Assembly: GCA_020466095.1 (NCBI GenBank)
Contig: CM035807.1
Span: 15,725,485-15,789,484, forward strand
DNA length: 64,000 nucleotides
Direction: 5' to 3'
Origin: Chlorops oryzae
Taxonomy: Eukaryota; Arthropoda; Insecta; Diptera; Chloropidae
This document shows, piece after piece, positions 13,446 through 26,300 of this stretch. The notes beneath the pieces were generated by a model, which saw only the letters and a program-made list of their open reading frames with translations, had not been told where the DNA came from and made no database searches. The stretch's first letter is position 1. Every line of letters begins with the position of its first letter. The position numbers were made by a program, and so were the translations under genes.

Positions 13446-13637
13446 GCCTAAAAGAATACCTATATATTTGAATATTTCAAAAACAATTAATATTTTAAAA
13501 AGCCTGAAACAACAAAAATGAAGAAGATTACTACCAAAAGCATTGCTCGATATCAGGGCAAATAAATATATTTCCAAGAAGGAACTGATTCCCAGTATGC
13601 AAATAGATTTTAAATATTTATATGCATACTTTTAGGA
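13446..13637. mobile_element. GCATACTTTTAGGTGCTG family, diverged copy
   Basis: Left end gcctaaaagaatacctatat, right end atttatatgcatacttttag; spacing ~190 bp and an AT-rich body resemble the better copies. Confidence 0.45.
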
Positions 13638-13691
13638 ACATAATTTAAATTATTTACTGTTTTACTGTTCACAAAGTTTTGGACATCTTAA

Positions 13692-13885
13692 CCTTTTCGA
13701 CCCGGCTTTAATATTGAAATTTATCAAGATCAAATCTTTGATTCTATTTGCTGATGGTATCTCAAAATTGTCAGTGAATGAAGATCTGAGAAACAACAAT
13801 TGAGTGACTTTTAGGGTGGAGGTATTCCAACATACTATCCTGGATGTTATGAGGTACATATATGGACCATCCGGGTCGAAAGGGG
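13692..13885. mobile_element. MITE (194 bp) with TAA target duplication
   Basis: Imperfect TIRs ccttttcgacccgg / ccgggtcgaaagggg, flanked by taa at 13689-13691 and 13886-13888. A 3-bp T/A-rich duplication suits the PIF/Harbinger group. A minus-strand reading frame over it is incidental. Confidence 0.65.
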
Positions 13886-14141
13886 TAAAACGATTTGGAT
13901 TCAATCCAGTCGTCTTCTTATCCATCTCACCAAACTATCTTCTGACCGCATAAATGGTCAGCTATGTTAGTCCTTAAAGTTTATACAGTCGACACTCACA
14001 TAAGTAAAATCGATGGAAAAGTTAACTAGGGTCCTTGCCTTCACAGAAAACCCTAAAAGATAACTTTTGGGTTACTTTTCTGAGAATTGTTTCCCCTTTT
14101 GTTTTTAGTGTTTTTTCTTACGTTTTTTTACATATTCGGGT

Positions 14142-14273
14142 ATGTGATTTATTTCTCTTTACCACAATTGAGAGGAAATTTTCATCACTTAATTCATAAT
14201 ATTCATTTCCCAAGCGTAATGTCTTGGTAATTCAAATTATCCCTCAATCTTGGTAAAGGGAAATAAATCACAT
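14142..14273. repeat. Near-palindromic element, ~132 bp
   Basis: atgtgatttatttctcttta on the left is mirrored by taaagggaaataaatcacat on the right, with further pairing inwards (ttgagagg / ccctcaa). It is probably a small MITE; no target duplication is seen. Confidence 0.6.
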
Positions 14274-16833
14274 CAATTTGGAATTTGAATTACCTTTCCC
14301 GGGGAAAGATCTTTGAATGTTCGGAGACACAATAAAACGGAAAAATATAATCGGGGTTTTACATTGCTTGGCGTTAGCTAAAATGCACCATCTTAAACAT
14401 ATTTGAGTAAGGTGTTTCGGCCAATCAGCCAGCCATGGAATTTGGTGTTTCTAAGCCGGCATAGATTGAAACGAAATTTGTTTTCATTATGTCCTTATGA
14501 CTGTCTACTGTTTCACTGTCAACTCTATCATGTTTTTACCCATAATCCTAATGCCCTCTTTTCTAAAATACTTCAAAAAAAGGACTACTTGAAACATAAC
14601 AATATAACTATATAAGTGCCCAACTTCTGCTCTGAGCCCCCGAAAATCTTACTTCATAGCACAAAACTCACAATATACCGATTATTCACAGCTCTTAGCC
14701 CCAAGACTGATGATCCTCAAACTGACATCGAATAGACTGAAAAGCCCATTTTCCACCGTTCAAAATTCTGAAATACAATTTTCTTCTAACTATTTGTGAC
14801 CGAACAGTTTAATTAACTCTAAAGAGTGCCCCAGAAGCTATTGTGGCGCAAGATTAGACATCAGCTGAAGTGAAGTGGTGGCCCCTAACGGACCGCCATT
14901 GCAACTCGTTTTGGTGGCAGTTTTCTTGAACGTTGTCAGAAACAATATTCAACGTGGAAATTGGTGTGATTTTATGATTTCATCTTTGCAAAGTCCTTCC
15001 TCTACAGCAGCGTACACACCGTTTCGATGGCCGTTTAAAAACGCCTTGTCAGCATTCAGACCGCACCGCCAACTGTTCGGCTTGATGGCCATTAAAATAA
15101 AATGTCAAACCACCATGCAGTGACAAGTGTACAGGCTAATGTAGTAAAATCAACAGCGCCAGCATCAGCAGCAGCAGCATTTTAAGCAAAAGCGGCTACA
15201 ATAGGAGAAAGAATATAAAAGCTCTAAAGCATAAACCTCGTGGCACACTCTCATGTCAGAAACAGTAGGACCAACGAACGACCCACAATGAAGTCACACA
15301 CACACACAGGACGACGGACAACGGATCAACGTGACCGAGGCAAAAAGAATCGTCAAACGATATGGGCGGATGTTGGTTGGTGGGAGCAGCAGAAACTGTT
15401 CGTGGTGCTGTTTCGTTGTTGATTCTATGAGCTCGGTTGAAAGCATTCGTCCGAAGTTGATAACAGCGACAATAACAAGAAGAACGTCATCCAACAACAA
15501 AAGCTTTCGCTCGTCTGCATCGCAGTTCACAGGAATCACCGCAGCACAGCACAGCACAGCGGAGAATAGGACAGCGCAACACAACAAAATACAGCAGAAG
15601 GATAACAATGGGAAAGCGGCTTGTTTGCAACGACGGGAGCATAAAGTTCACTAAAAGGCTTCCCGCGAAAATGTGAATGAGAGTGTATGAACGAAGGAAT
15701 AACAAGCATTTGAAAAAGGACATAAAAATGCTTCAAGCAAAGTCGAATAAGAATATTCAAATCGAATGACGTCAGCTATTTCTTCCGATGTTCTCTGCGA
15801 ACTTTTCCCCTCATGCTGTGGATGCTGAATGCGATATGTACCTATGGACCGAACGCAAGTCTTAAGAATATCCTAGCCTAACTGATAATGATTGGCTGAC
15901 AGTCCAAATGGACTCAATGCTATCTTGCTGGGTGCCAGCAACTATAAAATTTTGTCCCGTGAATGCGTAAATGACATTTCGGCTCGAGTTTATACGAAGG
16001 AAATATAAAAATAAAAACCAGTGGACAGTTTTCCAATAGACTTTTTTCAATATGCAATATTTTTTAATTTTTTGACGAAATTTAAGAGCCTTAAGGTGTC
16101 GAAAGAAGTCTTCATAAGTAGTTCATAGATTCAACGTACTTATTTAAATCAGGCCGTATGAAAGGATATTTTATTCCGACATCACATAACACTTTGTTGG
16201 ATAACATGTTGTGTCTCTCCGGTCATAAAAGCCATGCATGTGCTATTAAAAAGGCTTGATTTTAATGTATTCTTAAAGTTTTAACGACCAACCTAATTGC
16301 CATACAAATAATGGATAAAAGCTTCATTATTTTATTGCTTGAACTTGTGGAAAAGAGCTTAAGTCCTTCTTGTATTTCAGTGACATCTTTTCATATTCTG
16401 CACTTACTATGACACAAATTATTATATCGAGGATAAGTTAGATATCAGGATTTATGGGTCAGCGTTTTCTTACAAAAAATTAAAAAAAAATTTTTTAATT
16501 ATTTCCAAGGAACTCTATTCGAGAGAAGAAAAGCTTAGAGCAAAAAAAAAAAAACCATTTTACTTCAACTTATTTTTGTCCTTGGGCGTTGTCGCTCTTT
16601 TTTTTTTTTTTAAATTTCGAATAAAACAACATGTTTCAATGGGAAAATAAAGAAAAAAAGAAAAACATAATCATAACCGAGACAGAATTGCGTTTCAATA
16701 AAATCCTTAAGCCGGCCTTACATGTGTCGACAACCGTTAAGAAACGCCCTCTCTAATTTTTATAAGGGATAAAGAAATTCGGTATTAAATACCAATGGAA
16801 GAAAGAATAAAAATTAATTCCTTGTCCGTTCCA
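14274..16833. other. Intergenic, no gene recognised
   Basis: From 15,150 to 15,650 the sequence is richer in CAG/CAA and CACA simple repeats, as fly 5' UTR or enhancer DNA often is. An overlapping open frame at 15331-15654 shows no domain. An untranslated first exon here cannot be excluded. Confidence 0.4.
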
Positions 16834-17494
16834 TTACCCGAGTAAAAAAATTGGTATTAATTTTGCACGCCCAAAGCACGCCCAAACCGGGCCCAAATAA
16901 CGAACAGTATCGAGCCCAAATTGAGCCCAAACTGGCCCAAATCTAAAAGAACGCGCCAAATCGAGCCCAAACTGGGCCCAAATAATGAACAGTCTCGCGC
17001 CCAAATCGAGCCCAAACCGGGCATGAGTAGTGAACAAACGCGCCCAAAATCGAGCCCAATGCGCGCCCAAACTGGGCCCAAATCTAACAAAAACGCGCCC
17101 AAATTGAGCCCAATGCGCGCCCAATTTGAGCCCATTTTGAACTTTTTGGGCTTGATTTGGGCTCAATTTGGGCCCATTTTGAATTTTTTGGGCTTGATTT
17201 GGGCGCGAATTGGGCTCAATTTGGGCCCATTTTGATTTTTTTGGCTCAATTTGGGCGCGCATTGGCTCAATTTGGGCTTGGTTTGGCTCGATTTGGCGCG
17301 ATACTGTTCATAATTTGGCCCGGTTTGGGCGTGCTTTGGGCGCGTATTGAGTTTTGGGCATTATTTGGGCTCGATTTGGGCTCGATTTGGGCGCGTATTG
17401 AATTTTGGGCGCGATTTGGGCCCAATTTGGGCGCGTTTTGATTTTTGGGCGCGATTTGGGCCCGATTTGGGCCTGCATATTTTTACTCGGGTAA
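16834..17494. mobile_element. Foldback element built of GCCCAAA / TTTGGGC repeats
   Basis: Perfect 15-bp outer inverted repeats (ttacccgagtaaaaa at 16834-16848; reverse complement at 17480-17494). If the terminus is CCCGAGTAAAAA, a TA duplication flanks it. The left half is degenerate gcccaaa/gagcccaa/cgcgccc units and the right half the complementary tttgggc/gggctcaa units, meeting near 17,145. The overlapping long reading frames (WAQIEPN- and LGSIWARI-like) come from the repeat and are not genes. Confidence 0.8.
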
Positions 17495-17903
17495 AGCTTT
17501 CATTTTGTGATTTTCGAGAAGTTAAGGACCGGCTTAAGCCATTTTTTGGCATTGAGAATATTTAGAGGTCAAGTTGTTTTTTAAATTTGTCGAGTCCATT
17601 TGAATGCGTAATGATTTCCAATTACGCTTGTTGTTTCAGTGGAATTGGTTATTATCTGTCGCAATCTTGAATTGGATATGGAAGAAAGCCTATGAATAAT
17701 TTTTGCATATTTCCACAATAATTTTCCTCTTCAATTCGTTCGATTTTTTTGATTCTTGTTGGATATTCCGAATATTGATAAGAGAATGTCGAAACGATGC
17801 CATACAAATTTTCCCGATATTTTCAATTTATTTTTCGGAATTTTTTCTCTTTTATCAAGGAATAACAGAATTTATAGATAGATCAAGAGAAAGTATTAAA
17901 ATT

Positions 17904-18115
17904 CAGCACCTAGAAGTATGCATTTATATATTCCGAATATTTTCGATAGTTATAAATCTGTCCATTCGTGTTAGTTTGCCCATTTCATCGTCACATCTTC
18001 AAGAAGGGCCTTGAAAGATGTGCGGATATCATTACGCCTCAATTAAGCTCCGTTTATAAAGGCTTAAAATGCTATTAATTAGTTATAAAATATTTGAATG
18101 CATACTTTAAGGTAA
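17904..18115. mobile_element. GCATACTTTTAGGTGCTG family, full copy
   Basis: Left end cagcacctagaagtatgcat, right end atttgaatgcatactttaag. The body shares several blocks (ctgtccattc, tttgcccat, atgtgcgga, ttaagctcc) in order with 20195-20407, so both are copies of one ~210-bp non-coding TIR element. Confidence 0.75.
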
Positions 18116-18150
18116 CAAATTCAAATCTTTTTTGTTGCCGTATTTATAGA

Positions 18151-18393
18151 CAGGGCTCGGATTTTGTTGCATTTATAAATTTTAAGCATAATTTATAGGG
18201 GCCAAAAATGTTCCTTACCAACATTTTCCGAATATGTTAAGCGTAATTGATCTTCAAATTGCTTTTCTAGCTTCAAAAAAATTCACATTGAAGTTAAAAA
18301 TCGATTTGAATCGTAACTTTATGTGAGCTGAACAAAATTTTTACTCCAAAAAGTATGCTTTAAATTTATAAATGCAACAAAATCCGAGCCCTG
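18151..18393. mobile_element. hAT-type MITE, CAGGGCTMGG family, copy 2
   Basis: Termini CAGGGCTCGGATTTTGTTGC inverted, perfect 8-bp target duplication tttataga at 18143-18150 and 18394-18401. The body aligns along its whole length with copy 1 (for example the shared caaaaaaattca). Confidence 0.9.
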
Positions 18394-18588
18394 TTTATAG
18401 AATTCACTTCAAAAAAATCTGTAGCATAGCTTTGGGTGTGGGATAGCCTGTTTTCTTTGCTTTAATCGAGGAATAAGCTGGAACTTTAGACACGGCCTCG
18501 AGATGAGGGAATTAGTTGATGTGCAGCCTTAGTCAATCCGAAAGGACCTCAAGTATCAATTGTCATTTCTAAAATTGATGTCTTCAAC

Positions 18589-18766
18589 CAGTGGCGTAGC
18601 TAGGTAACCTAGGGCTCTGGGGAAGATAGAAATAATGGGGCGTCCTGCTGGGGGAAATTTCCAAATGTTTTGGTTCGATCAAGAGTTCTGGTAAGGATTT
18701 GAGAGCCCCTTAGCTTGAGAGCCCTGAGGCACTGCCCTAACTATCTCCTAGGTATCTACGCCACTG
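18589..18766. mobile_element. hAT-type MITE (178 bp), CAGTGGCGTAG ends
   Basis: Ends CAGTGGCGTAG in inverted orientation, each followed by a tacct/cctagg motif, flanked by a perfect 8-bp duplication tcttcaac (18581-18588, 18767-18774). This TIR is typical of animal hAT MITEs. Confidence 0.88.
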
Positions 18767-19914
18767 TCTTCAACGTAAATATTTGAGGTTCTTTCCAAAG
18801 AAAATTTTTTAAAATTCCTTTCATCTCTTCGGTGCTGTTAAATTGCTTATAAAATTGTTATAAAATTCCATTGAGGGGAAAACATTTGGATTCTTTGTTT
18901 ACTTTAAATATCTTTTTAAAAATTATTCAAACCTTCAACATTTCCGAAAGGGGGAGGGGGTGTGGGTAAATTCGCTATTGATTTCAAAAGCATTGATATC
19001 GATACTGTTACGTTCCGGGAAATCAAATTTTTTCGCTTCCTTTACACCTCCTCACCACCTTTTTGAAGTGTTGAATTTCCCACATTGAATTCTGCGTTTT
19101 TCTTCCTCAAGTGTGAGTTTATTAACCCATCCCGAACTGTTCGGCTGCTTTTTTTTTTTTATTTGGTAGCTAACAAAAGGGCTTACTTAAACAGGTAACC
19201 GAAAACCTCGAGCTACCACCCATTTCAATTTCCGTATTGAAACGATATTGCCGACAACACGAGCTCCATTGACGAGCTGATGGCATGAAACCGTGAAAAA
19301 TTGTTTGTCAATTGTGCGAAGAGTTTTTCCTCTTCGTACTGTGTTTTTCCTTTCGTTTCGTGAGCGTGTAGGTATTTTTTTTCTTCTTTCCGCTTTAGTT
19401 TTTATGACTGTTTTTTTTTATTTTTATGTCACCTTTTCTTTTTTGTGGTTTTATGGAAGCTCGCGCGTTGCGGCTTTTCTTGATTGCATTTCGTTTCATG
19501 GCGCAAACACAAAACAGTTGCCTATTTTTCGGCGCACTACACGGATGCAATGAATAGAGTGCGGAGATAAGTGCTTAAGTGGGAAACGAGTAAAATAAAG
19601 GAAATGTGTTAGGGCGAAAGTATGTCCGGCTTTGGAACTTGCGTTGATTTTGTTTTTGTCGCGAGGCGAACAGTAAAAAAGTATTGAAGAAGATTTTTTT
19701 CGGTTTGTTTTGTTTGCATGATTCTATTTTTGGAATTGATTTTTGAAACTCCGGTTGTCGTTTGTTATCATGGCAACAGGCGATTGGTGAGTGTGATGTG
19801 CATTTTAGTTTTTTGGTGCACTTCATATATATGTTGGCTCTATATTGTTGCTAGTTGGGTGAGGATTTCAAAAGATTTTGATGAGTAAGACATTCTAGAA
19901 TAGTTTCAATCGGC

Positions 19915-20092
19915 ACCTAAAAGAATGTTAGAAAAAGGAACCTCTATCTACGAAAATCAATTTCAGGTTCAAGAGATCTGAAATACTCTAAAAACGCCCC
20001 GCTGAAAGTCTTTATGAACACAAAGTTTCCTATATGAACCGACTCTCAATATCGAAAGTATTTTTCAATTTTATATACATACTTTTAGGTGC
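19915..20092. mobile_element. GCATACTTTTAGGTGCTG family, diverged copy
   Basis: Left end ggcacctaaaagaatg, right end ttatatacatacttttaggt + gct. The interior differs from the two good copies. Confidence 0.45.
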
Positions 20093-20194
20093 TACATTCA
20101 ACTTTTTAATGTTGCTCTAACACAAAATAATAAAAACAAAAATCTCCCCAATACAAGAAATGCCATTTAACGATTAAGGAAATAGAAAACGTAT

Positions 20195-20407
20195 AAATTC
20201 AGCACCCAAAAGTATGCATTGAATTATTCAAATGTTCAATAGAAAAATCTGTCCATTCTTGTAGGTTTGCCCATTGAATCAAATCTTGAGGAAGGGGCTT
20301 GAAAAATGTGCGGACATATTTAAAGCCTTGATTAAGCTCCATCTTTGGAGGCTTAAAATTATATTAATTGGTTTTCAAATATTTAAATGCATACTTTTAG
20401 GCGCTGA
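20195..20407. mobile_element. GCATACTTTTAGGTGCTG family, full copy
   Basis: Left end cagcacccaaaagtatgcat, right end atgcatacttttaggcgctg in inverted orientation. Collinear with 17904-18115. No clear target duplication is visible, so the superfamily is open. Confidence 0.75.
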
Positions 20408-22279
20408 CCTTAAATATTTTCCCTATTTCAATGAATTGTTTTATTATTCTGGAATCAGGGTTGTTATACCTTCGAAATGAGATAATTTGGCCCGTATTTA
20501 GTTGGAAGCTTCGTTAGTCAATTCCCTTCTATAAATATTCATCGCCAATGTTCGGAATTTCCCCCACTGGATTATAACATGAACTGTTGGTTTGATGACT
20601 GTTGAGGTGGGAACTCACCACAGTTGCTGTTGTTGCCACGGACAACGGAATTACCATGTGAACGACCAAGGCCCTTTGAATGATTTACGTTTATTTTAGT
20701 TTAACTAAAAAGTTTTTACCCTTTTTTTTTGGGATTTTTTTGATCAACTCTTAAGTTTTTGAGTCATTTAAAGCCATCAAAGCTATCTGAGTAGGTACTG
20801 ATTTAATATAGTTTCGATTTAATTAAATCATCAGCTGATTCCATCTCTTCGACGGGAGTGAATTGGATGCAGCTTTGAAGCAAAAATCCCATGAAGTCTC
20901 ATACATATGTACGCAAGTTCAATCAAACTTAACAATTCCTTACAGCACAGGCTCTTGATTTTGAGCCTTGAAATTGCATATGACCTTTAAAAATATGTTT
21001 CGCCCCAACATTTGAATGACATCACCCATTCGATGAGTTCGGTCACATTAGCCGCGAATTAAGTTACCGAACCAATATTTATTTTTTTATACCTCGTAAA
21101 CGTTTTATGATAACTAAACAAATTTTGTTGTCGCGTTGCTACAAACATCGACTACAATGTTCGATTTCGTTGGCAACCCTCTGCATTTGTGTTTCGATAG
21201 CGTAGCCGGCAAAATAAATAAAATGAACACAAGAATTTGAAACATTTGATTGTTTATTACACGAAAAAAGGATAAAATCGAAATTAATTCATCCAATATT
21301 CAGAATTTCATACAATATTTTTTTTTTTGAGCAAATACGATTTTGTTGTGATCCTGTCAGAAAAACACGAAATGGAAGGGAAAAAATCCCAGCAATAAAG
21401 TAAAATATGCAAGCGAATTTATGAATTATTGCGCTAATTCGAATCGACTGATTACGTTTTAAATAAAAAAAAAAAAATTAATAATAATAATAAAAAAACT
21501 GCATAGTCAGGAAATTCCGAACCGAGAAAAAAATCAAAATTATGTTAATTATTTCTCATGTTTATTGCAATCGAATTGGAAGAAAAAAAATTTTAAATAA
21601 AATATGCTAATATTATGCACGTTGCTGTGAGCGACGGAGACTGGTTAGGGGACGACCATTGCAGTGGGGGAAATATTACCAAAAAAAAATTTGTGTAATT
21701 TTCATAACTGCAAAAAAATAGAATTTTTTTTAGTGCTTAAACATTATAATGAATTTGCAAGAATTTCAAAAAGAATTCCAGAAAATATTCCAAAAGCAAT
21801 CCGCATTGTTTTACGTAGAACCTCAACCAGGCGATGTTGTTTGATGGAAAAATTAATAAATAAAAATACTTGACCACCGGAATAGCAAATATTCGCAGTT
21901 CACGGAACGCGTTTGTTGTCGGTTTAGATTATTGTAAGAAAGCCTTTGCATATGCCTTGAGGAATTGTCATCAACGACGCTGTTCCATTGACAATGTTTA
22001 TTGGAGAAATTGATGGGCATTGTGGTTAAAAAAAAAATCAACTAATGGACTCGTTAGCCCAAAAAATTTATATAAAATCAAAATTTCAATCGAAAGTGTT
22101 CATCTAAGCACCCTCTGAATGCTTTAAGAATGCTCTGCGATCTTGAAGATCTTTTGTACAGAAACTTTCTGTATTACTTCTATTCTAGTGTAGGTTTGTC
22201 ATCTGTTCGAATAAAAGACATGGCTCGCTTCATAGATGAGTCTAACTGGCTTCTCCAAATGGGTATATAGGGAGCCATG

Positions 22280-22345
22280 CCTTCCAACATGGTATAACAA
22301 CAGGCCCATGTGCGGCCTAAGTGCAGTCACCCTAACCTAACCTTG
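22280..22345 (+). mobile_element. tRNA-derived SINE, 3' part, copy 3
   Basis: ggtataacaacaggcccatg ... gtcaccctaacctaacc matches, on this strand, the body and pentamer tail of the SINE copy at 33620-33776. The tRNA-like head is not recognised here. Confidence 0.5.
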
Positions 22346-22731
22346 CCTAGGTTTTTGATAGAAAAGTAAGATTTCCTGCACAGCCGGCGTGACTTCTTTG
22401 GGTAAGGTCTAGACTCTAGACTCTAGCGTATTAACGAGGACTGATGAATCAATAAAATTTTTTGTTTTTGTCTGATCCTTTCTAAGAGAAAAAGTCTACA
22501 TTTTTTAACCACTTCTGCCCTCTTCCTTACAGTCAAGACTGGGTTTAGTAGGGGTGTTTGACCGAGGGAGGTCTACTCATCCGGCTTTGATTCGGAAGGT
22601 GGTCATTTTTTAATGAAAGCTCAATGTAAAAAAATAATGCTAAGCAAATAAAGATGGAGCGACTTGAATAATTCTTTTTTCGACCAATCAACAGCTAGAC
22701 GGGGGTCCAAAATATGAATCGCTTCAAGATA

Positions 22732-22732
<1 letters not shown>

Positions 22733-22765
<33 letters not shown>
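22733..22765. repeat. Poly(A) run of 33
   Basis: Uninterrupted A tract about 280 bp before the first ankyrin exon seen. It could be the tail of an unrecognised retroposed sequence. Confidence 0.9.
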
Positions 22766-22766
<1 letters not shown>

Positions 22767-23047
22767 AACTCTAATTAAATGAAATTGTTTGAAATTATTT
22801 AAAATTTTTATTACAATATTTCTCCTCGCGTTATCAATTAAATTAATTGAAATTCTTTTAAAAATATTTTCCTATTCATATTACGATTTCATTAAAATGA
22901 TTTTCGCTCACTTTCTTTTTTTTTTTATCTCTTTATTGCATGCTCATTCGTTTGCTGTGATTCACAACAAAACTACAAAAAAAAAAAAAAAATGGAAAAA
23001 AATCACAATAACGACAATTGTAATGAAAACATACCGGTTGCAAACAG

Positions 23048-23318
23048 CCGGAACGTCTGCGTCAACGTGACAGCCGCAACAAGAACGCGCTCCACTACTG
23101 TGCTGCGCAGAGTGCACAAAAACGTGACCTCGTGGCGGCTGCCAGCATTGCGACCGCAGCTCCAGAGCTTCTGGAGTCTGCCGACGAAGATGGCTTTACA
23201 CCGCTTCACTTGGCCGTTATTCAGGGCAATTTGGCAATGGTCAATTTGCTGCTGGCGAATAAGGCCGACGTGAATGCCGTGGACAAGGAGGGACACTCGG
23301 TGGTGCACTGGGCCACGG
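23048..23318 (+). CDS. Ankyrin gene coding exon 1 (first exon seen)
   Basis: Acceptor ..ttgcaaacAG at 23046-23047 and donor GTAAGT at 23319 bracket an exon starting in phase 0 and ending after one base of a codon. It encodes PERLRQRDSRNKNALHYC, then a degenerate first ankyrin repeat and a canonical one (GFTPLHLAVIQGNLAMVNLL), and the start of a third (GHSVVHWAT). The same frame has a TGA at 23024, so the acceptor must lie between 23027 and the start of the repeat. The Met at 23132 falls inside the first repeat and is not a believable start. Confidence 0.85.
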
Positions 23319-26300
23319 GTAAGTGCGCCTGAGATATCTCGTTTGTATCACACCCGGTTCGTGTACAGATAAAAGAGCCGCTTTTCTACTTTTTTTTTTT
23401 AAATCTTTTTTGGAATCTTTTTTGTCTACTTTATTGGTCCTTTTTTTTGGGTTACTTACTGCTGCTATTTAGTTGTTGTGTGCTGTACTATTTATTTATG
23501 TTTTTTGCCTGTTTACATGTACGTTCTCATGATGCACAGTTTGCGGCGAAGTGGAGGCGTTGCGTTTGGTGTTGGCGGCGGGTGCGAATGTCGCGATACC
23601 GGACATAAATGGCGGTTCGCCACTGCATTATGCAGCGCAAATGTGCGGCGCTAGCTACGACAACAATTTGGGTCACGGAAATTCGGCGAAACTAGCTTAT
23701 GAAATACTCGGCGTGCTTCTGGCTCATCCGCAGACCAGTGTCGACGTGCAGGACAAAGACGGACGTCAGCCCTTGCTATGGGCCGCATCCGCTGGTTCCG
23801 CGAAGGCTATCATTGCGTTGGTAAAGACGGGCGCTCGCGTGGAAAGTGCTGATAAGTAAATTCATATTTTTTATTTATTAATTTATGTTTTTTTTCTTCT
23901 CTTTTGTCAAACAAGATTAAAAAATTTCACCATTAACTTGGATGTTTTATTCATTGACTTTCTTCGAACAGAGACGGTCTGACGGCGCTACATTGTGCCG
24001 CGTCCAGAGGACATACGGAATGCATAGATACGTTAATTAGTCTTTGCGGTGCTGCAACGGATCTAATCGATACGAATGGCTGTACAGCATTGCATTATGC
24101 GGTGACACTGGGTCATGCGGACGCTACGGCAAGATTACTTGATCTGGACGCAGATCCGAATAGACAGGATCGCAAGGGGCGTACACCGGCGCATTGTGGT
24201 TGCTCGAAAGGACAATTCGAAACGATAAGGTTGTTAAAGGAGCGCGGTGCTAATTTGTGTTTGCGGAATGCCAAAGGTGATCTGCCCGTGCATGAAGCAG
24301 CCGTGTCGGGTAGGCGGGAACTAGTCGCCTGGCTGTTGGATCAACGATCGAATCAAATCAACACAACAAGCAATGATGGTCGAAGCCTACTGCATATTGC
24401 CGCCGCCAATGATTATACGGATATGTGTGAGTTGCTTATGGACCGGGGAGCCGATATAAATTCCGTTTATCGTAACTCGAAGGGAATAACGAATACACCG
24501 CTGGATTGTGCCCTCCAAAGGGGATATCGTTCGACGGCGAAATTCCTTCAGGCGAATGGTGGTCTTCCAGCGAGCAAGCTCCGTTTGACCGGACGTCCCG
24601 CAAATCCATTTCACGAAGCTAAAACTAGTATGGTGCGACCGTTGAAGTATGCCGAAAAGGAGGAAATTCATGACTTACAGAACTCGAAGAAATATGTCAT
24701 CTATTTGAAACGTTCGGATTCGGATGGTGGTGCAGGTAGCGGCCACGGAGACGGAGACGAAGACGAAGAAGGAAGCTGCAGTTGCACGGAGAAAACTTAT
24801 AAGCGGGAGCAACGTATTGAACATAAATGTAAAAGGCATCGTCAGCGTTCGTTGCGTCGTCGTCGGACGAACAGTTGCGGTGAAGCAAAGGCTAAGGAAC
24901 TTGCAAATGCTGAGGATAGCAGCGATATTTGTCGCTCGAAGAGCAATATCGAAATCAGCCGTCGAAGGGGAAGGGAGCGCTACGCAAGTTCGAGTGATTG
25001 GGAGCACGATGAATGTGATGATGATGGTGAGGATTCCTGTGAGAACTGTTGCTATCATAAGAGGCAAAAACAAAGAGTTATTCAACGCAGAAGAACAACG
25101 TCACTGAAACGATCCTGCGATAATTTGCACTCTGATGGAGAACTTAAACTTCCACAAATCGACAAGGACTCATCAAGTGAGAAACGCGAGAAGACCAATT
25201 TAGAGACCGCCATAAGTAAGGAGAAAATAGTTGAAGTCGGAAAAGAGAAAACGGCCACTCGAAAAGAATCTCGTCCCGCATCAAAATCCTCAACACGTAG
25301 TCGTCCGCAGTCAGCAACAAGAAAACGACAGACCCCACCGTCAAGTGCAGCTAAACAGGCTACATTCATTAAATCGCCACCAGGGAGTGCTGGTAAAAAG
25401 ACGAACGAAGTTCCAGAGGAGAAAATAAGCCAGCAAACGGCAGAAGTTTCTGACGATAAAATTAGCACGCACGCCTTGGAGCTTACCGACGAAGATGATC
25501 AGGCACTTCGAGGAGTCCGAATGGTTATAACACAGGTCGATGTTCATCACGATGCAGATGAACAAAATCAGGATGAATCCAAGCGGTATGAGCTGTTGCA
25601 AGAACAGAAAAGGGATGATGAGGGCGAGAAAAAAGTTGAAAATACACAGACAGAAAATATAGATGGAAAAACTGAAGATGATTTGATAGAGACTCTGACT
25701 AAACAGGCTTCCAAGGAAATCGAACAAGTTCTAAAATGCGCGGCAACAGCGATAGCGAGCGAGTGTAAAAATGGTGAGGAGAGAACAGAAACGACGAAAA
25801 ATGGAGAAAAACCAGAAAAGGATAATGCGGAGCCCATTGTGGACCAAAGTAGTGTATTAAAATTAGATGAAAACAAGGACAATAATGCAGATTCCAACAA
25901 TAAAAATAAAACTTCCAAAACTACAGTCGAACCAGAAAAAGGAACTGTAACGCCAATTGCACAAACCAAAGTAACACCCCCAACTCCAAAGCCGGACGAA
26001 TCGACAACTGTTGATGGGTAATTGAATTTTTCTTCTTCAAAATGCAATTTATTGATAATCTTGCAATTTTAGGCCTAAAGATAAGGATAAAGATAAGGAC
26101 GAAACTTCCACGAAGCCGACAGTTCAAGCCAGAGTTTCAATATCGGAAATAAAGAATGTAGCTGAAATCAGTTCTCCAGTTAGCAAGACACAAGAAACTA
26201 GCTCTGACGATGCAAAGAAACAACGTGACAACGAATCCAGACGCTCATTTACGCTTCTACCATCGGATTCAGCTGATGAGGAAGAAGAAGAAGAGGAAGG

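Larger units (their letters stand above)
20408..23047. other. Region upstream of first ankyrin exon seen
   Basis: AT-rich, with the SINE piece at 22280 and poly(A) at 22733. No coding exon ending in phase 0 could be recognised. Confidence 0.5.

Noticed and set aside
16834..17565. Proteins rich in WAQIEPN or LGSIWAR repeats
   Set aside because: They arise from the GCCCAAA heptamer repeat inside a foldback element.
22992..23273. Frame beginning MEKNHNNDNCNENIPVANSR over exon 1
   Set aside because: It is in a different frame from the ankyrin repeats and continues from A-rich intron sequence.
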